Positions 39,551 through 41,442 of a stretch of DNA of 41,442 nucleotides are shown piece after piece. Position 1 is the stretch's first letter; every line of letters starts with the position of its first letter. This DNA comes from EsbW-18 sp964634615 (GTDB lineage Bacteria; Patescibacteriota; Minisyncoccia; Phycocordibacterales; EsbW-18): positions 1-41,442 of the forward strand of contig CAZWLQ010000004.1 in assembly GCA_964634615.1 (NCBI GenBank), written 5' to 3'. The notes under the pieces were generated by a model. It was not told the origin of the DNA and searched no databases. It worked only from the letters and a program-made list of their open reading frames with translations. A program made the translations under genes and the position numbers.

Positions 39551-41425
39551 ATGGGAAAAATTCTTGGAATCGACCTTGGAACAACAAACTCAGCAATGGC
39601 GGTGATGCAGGGAGGCGAGCCGACCATCATTGAGAACAGCGAAGGCGCACGAACGACCCCGTCAATCGTTGCGGTCAGCAAAACAGGCGACCGTTTGGTT
39701 GGTTTGATCGCACGCCGTCAGGCCGTTACGAACCCAAAGAACACCATCTACGGCATCAAGCGTTTGATGGGTCACAAGTTCGACGAGGACGCGGTTCAGA
39801 AGGAAAAGACCGTCGTGCCATACGAAATCATCCGCGCATCGGATGGTTCTGCGGCGGTGAAGATGAACGACAAGGAATACCGTCCCGAAGAAGTGTCAGC
39901 GATGATTTTGGGCAAGCTCAAGGCGGACGCTGAAGCAAAGCTTGGTGAGAAAATCACCGAGGCAGTCATCACTGTGCCTGCATATTTCAATGACTCACAA
40001 CGAAAGGCAACTAAGGACGCAGGTGCGATCGCAGGATTGACCGTGATGCGCATCATCAACGAACCAACAGCGGCAGCGCTCGCATACGGCTTCAACAAGA
40101 AAGCAAACGAACAAATTGCGGTCTTCGACTTCGGTGGAGGAACATTCGACATTTCAGTACTTGAAGTATCTGCCGCAGAAGGCGAGCAGAGCGTTGAAGT
40201 GAAGGCTACCGGCGGAGACAGTCACCTTGGAGGACGCGACATTGACCAGAAGGTGATTGAGTGGATTATCACTGAATACAAAAAGGAATCGGGTATCGAT
40301 GTCTCAAAAGACCCGCTCGCACTCCAGCGACTCGACGAAGCAGCTGAGAAAGCAAAAATCGAGCTCTCAACAGCAACAGAAACTGAAATCAATCTCCCCT
40401 TCATCACATCAGACTCGTCAGGTCCTCGTCACTTGGTGATGAAGATCTCTCGCGCAACGCTTGAGAACATTGCTCGTGAATTCATTGACCGAGCTCTCAC
40501 CATCACAAAGCAAGTGATTGCTGACTCACCATTTGAAATCAAAGATATTGATGAGGTGGTGTTGGTCGGAGGTCAGAGCCGCATGCCAGCGATTCAGGCA
40601 GCGGTCAAAGAGCTTTTCGGCAAAGAACCAAACCGCTCAATTAACCCTGACGAAGTGGTAGCGCTTGGTGCTGCAATCCAGGCCGGTATCCTCCAAGGAG
40701 ATGTTAAAGACGTGCTTTTGCTCGATGTGACCCCGTTGTCGCTCGGTATCGAAACCTTAGGAGGTGTCGCAACAAAGCTTATCGAGAAGAACACCACGGT
40801 TCCTGCAAGCAAATCGCAGACCTTCTCAACAGCATCCGACAACCAAACCTCCGTGGAGATTCATGTTGTCCAGGGAGAGCGACCAATGGCATCCGACAAC
40901 AAGACCTTGGGTCAGTTTATCCTCGATGGCATTCCGCCAGCTCCTCGTGGCATGCCACAAGTTGAGGTGACCTTCGACTTGGACGCAAACGGTATCCTTA
41001 CGGTCAAAGCAAAAGACAAATCATCTGGCAAAGAGCAATCTATCCGTATCGAAGGCAGCGGAACACTCTCTGAAACTGAAATCAACCGCATGAAAGCGGA
41101 CGCAGAAGCACACGCAGCAGAGGACGCAAAGAAGAAAGAGTTGGTTGATGCCCGCAATATGGCAGATCAAACCATCTTCACTGCAGAAAAAGCTCTCAAA
41201 GACGCTGAAGGAAAAATTGGAGATGATGTGAAGACATCCGTAACCACAGCAATTGAGGAGGTACGCAAGGTGAAGGATGGAAGTGATATTGATGCAGTCA
41301 AGAAGGCAACCGAGGCCTTGGTGACCGAGATGCAGAAGATTGGTGCAGCAATGCAGACTAACGCGGACAGCACGCAGACAGGCGCGGAAGGAGAGCAGAA
41401 ACCTCCTGAAGGCGAGAACTCATAA
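39551..41425 (+). CDS. dnaK: Molecular chaperone DnaK (Hsp70)
   Basis: 624 residues. ATPase-domain signatures: GIDLGTTNSAMAVM, AVFDFGGGTFDISVLEV and VVLVGGQSRMPAIQAAVKEL. The interdomain linker DVLLLDVTPLSLG precedes the substrate-binding beta domain (QTFSTASDNQTSVEIHVVQG), a helical lid and a disordered acidic tail. Normal length. An ATG at 41440-41442, the last bases of the window, with GGGTGG nine bases before it, may start the next gene, plausibly dnaJ. Confidence 0.98.
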   Translation: MGKILGIDLGTTNSAMAVMQGGEPTIIENSEGARTTPSIVAVSKTGDRLVGLIARRQAVTNPKNTIYGIKRLMGHKFDEDAVQKEKTVVPYEIIRASDGSAAVKMNDKEYRPEEVSAMILGKLKADAEAKLGEKITEAVITVPAYFNDSQRKATKDAGAIAGLTVMRIINEPTAAALAYGFNKKANEQIAVFDFGGGTFDISVLEVSAAEGEQSVEVKATGGDSHLGGRDIDQKVIEWIITEYKKESGIDVSKDPLALQRLDEAAEKAKIELSTATETEINLPFITSDSSGPRHLVMKISRATLENIAREFIDRALTITKQVIADSPFEIKDIDEVVLVGGQSRMPAIQAAVKELFGKEPNRSINPDEVVALGAAIQAGILQGDVKDVLLLDVTPLSLGIETLGGVATKLIEKNTTVPASKSQTFSTASDNQTSVEIHVVQGERPMASDNKTLGQFILDGIPPAPRGMPQVEVTFDLDANGILTVKAKDKSSGKEQSIRIEGSGTLSETEINRMKADAEAHAAEDAKKKELVDARNMADQTIFTAEKALKDAEGKIGDDVKTSVTTAIEEVRKVKDGSDIDAVKKATEALVTEMQKIGAAMQTNADSTQTGAEGEQKPPEGENS

Positions 41426-41442
41426 GGGTGGTAATCTCTATG

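Noticed and set aside
1..41442. CRISPR arrays, insertion sequences, prophage or integrase genes
   Set aside because: None seen; repeats present are short intergenic units and all long ORFs are housekeeping or orphan genes.

Overview
The window reads as a chromosomal segment of a candidate phyla radiation (Patescibacteria) bacterium, most like the Parcubacteria/Paceibacteria side. This is inferred from gene content, not from a database match. Clues are the standard code with short housekeeping proteins: an L13 trimmed at both ends, an alanyl-tRNA synthetase ending after its editing domain, and a 209-residue clamp-loader subunit. Others are an alpha-operon cluster without secY/adk/map, a membrane-anchored beta-rich protein beside a degenerate PilM/FtsA-like protein, and no biosynthetic genes. 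Nearly every gene is housekeeping. I see no transposase, integrase, prophage, CRISPR array, rRNA or tRNA.

Layout: 1-1565 holds the end of a KhpA-like KH gene, a SAM methyltransferase broken by a 10-N assembly gap, and trmD. 1592-2116 is a free-standing orphan cassette. 2117-2602 is a complex regulatory stretch before rpoB-rpoC (2603-9456). dnaG-rpoD follow (9574-12608), then a second orphan cassette and a RecB-type nuclease gene converging on a DsbA-like gene. uppP comes next, converging on a minus-strand block of hisS plus a DEDD exonuclease, an unassigned small RNA locus, and a PriA-like gene. From 19970 the plus strand carries murA, mreB, a delta'-like gene, a CAP-domain secreted protein and a Gmad2-domain membrane protein. 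A second structured RNA locus follows (24369-24760), then nth, three metallopeptidase genes (M16, M3, M29) and alaS. The PilM-like/beta-protein pair leads into infA, rpmJ, rpsM, rpsK, rpsD, rpoA, rplQ, rplM and rpsI. A third orphan cassette (minus strand) and grpE-dnaK close the window, and the last three bases are an ATG that may start dnaJ.

Two kinds of transcription start are visible. Many housekeeping genes have a -10 hexamer, often in extended TGnTAnnnT form and without a clear -35, placed 6-9 bases before the ATG, which predicts leaderless mRNAs. Several of these -10 elements begin inside or just after the T-run of the preceding terminator. The three orphan genes and the two RNA loci instead have TTGAC(A/T) -35 boxes with 16-17 bp spacers, and the orphans have Shine-Dalgarno sequences and their own terminators.

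The observations I would follow first are: a PriA-like protein that has lost its helicase ATPase motifs but keeps its zinc ribbons; an endonuclease III missing two of four iron-sulfur cysteines; two unassigned structured RNAs; an rpoBC leader with two terminator-like hairpins, next to a three-way-junction element; an oriented GCGAAT repeat placed between stop codon and terminator at four loci; and the orphan cassettes.
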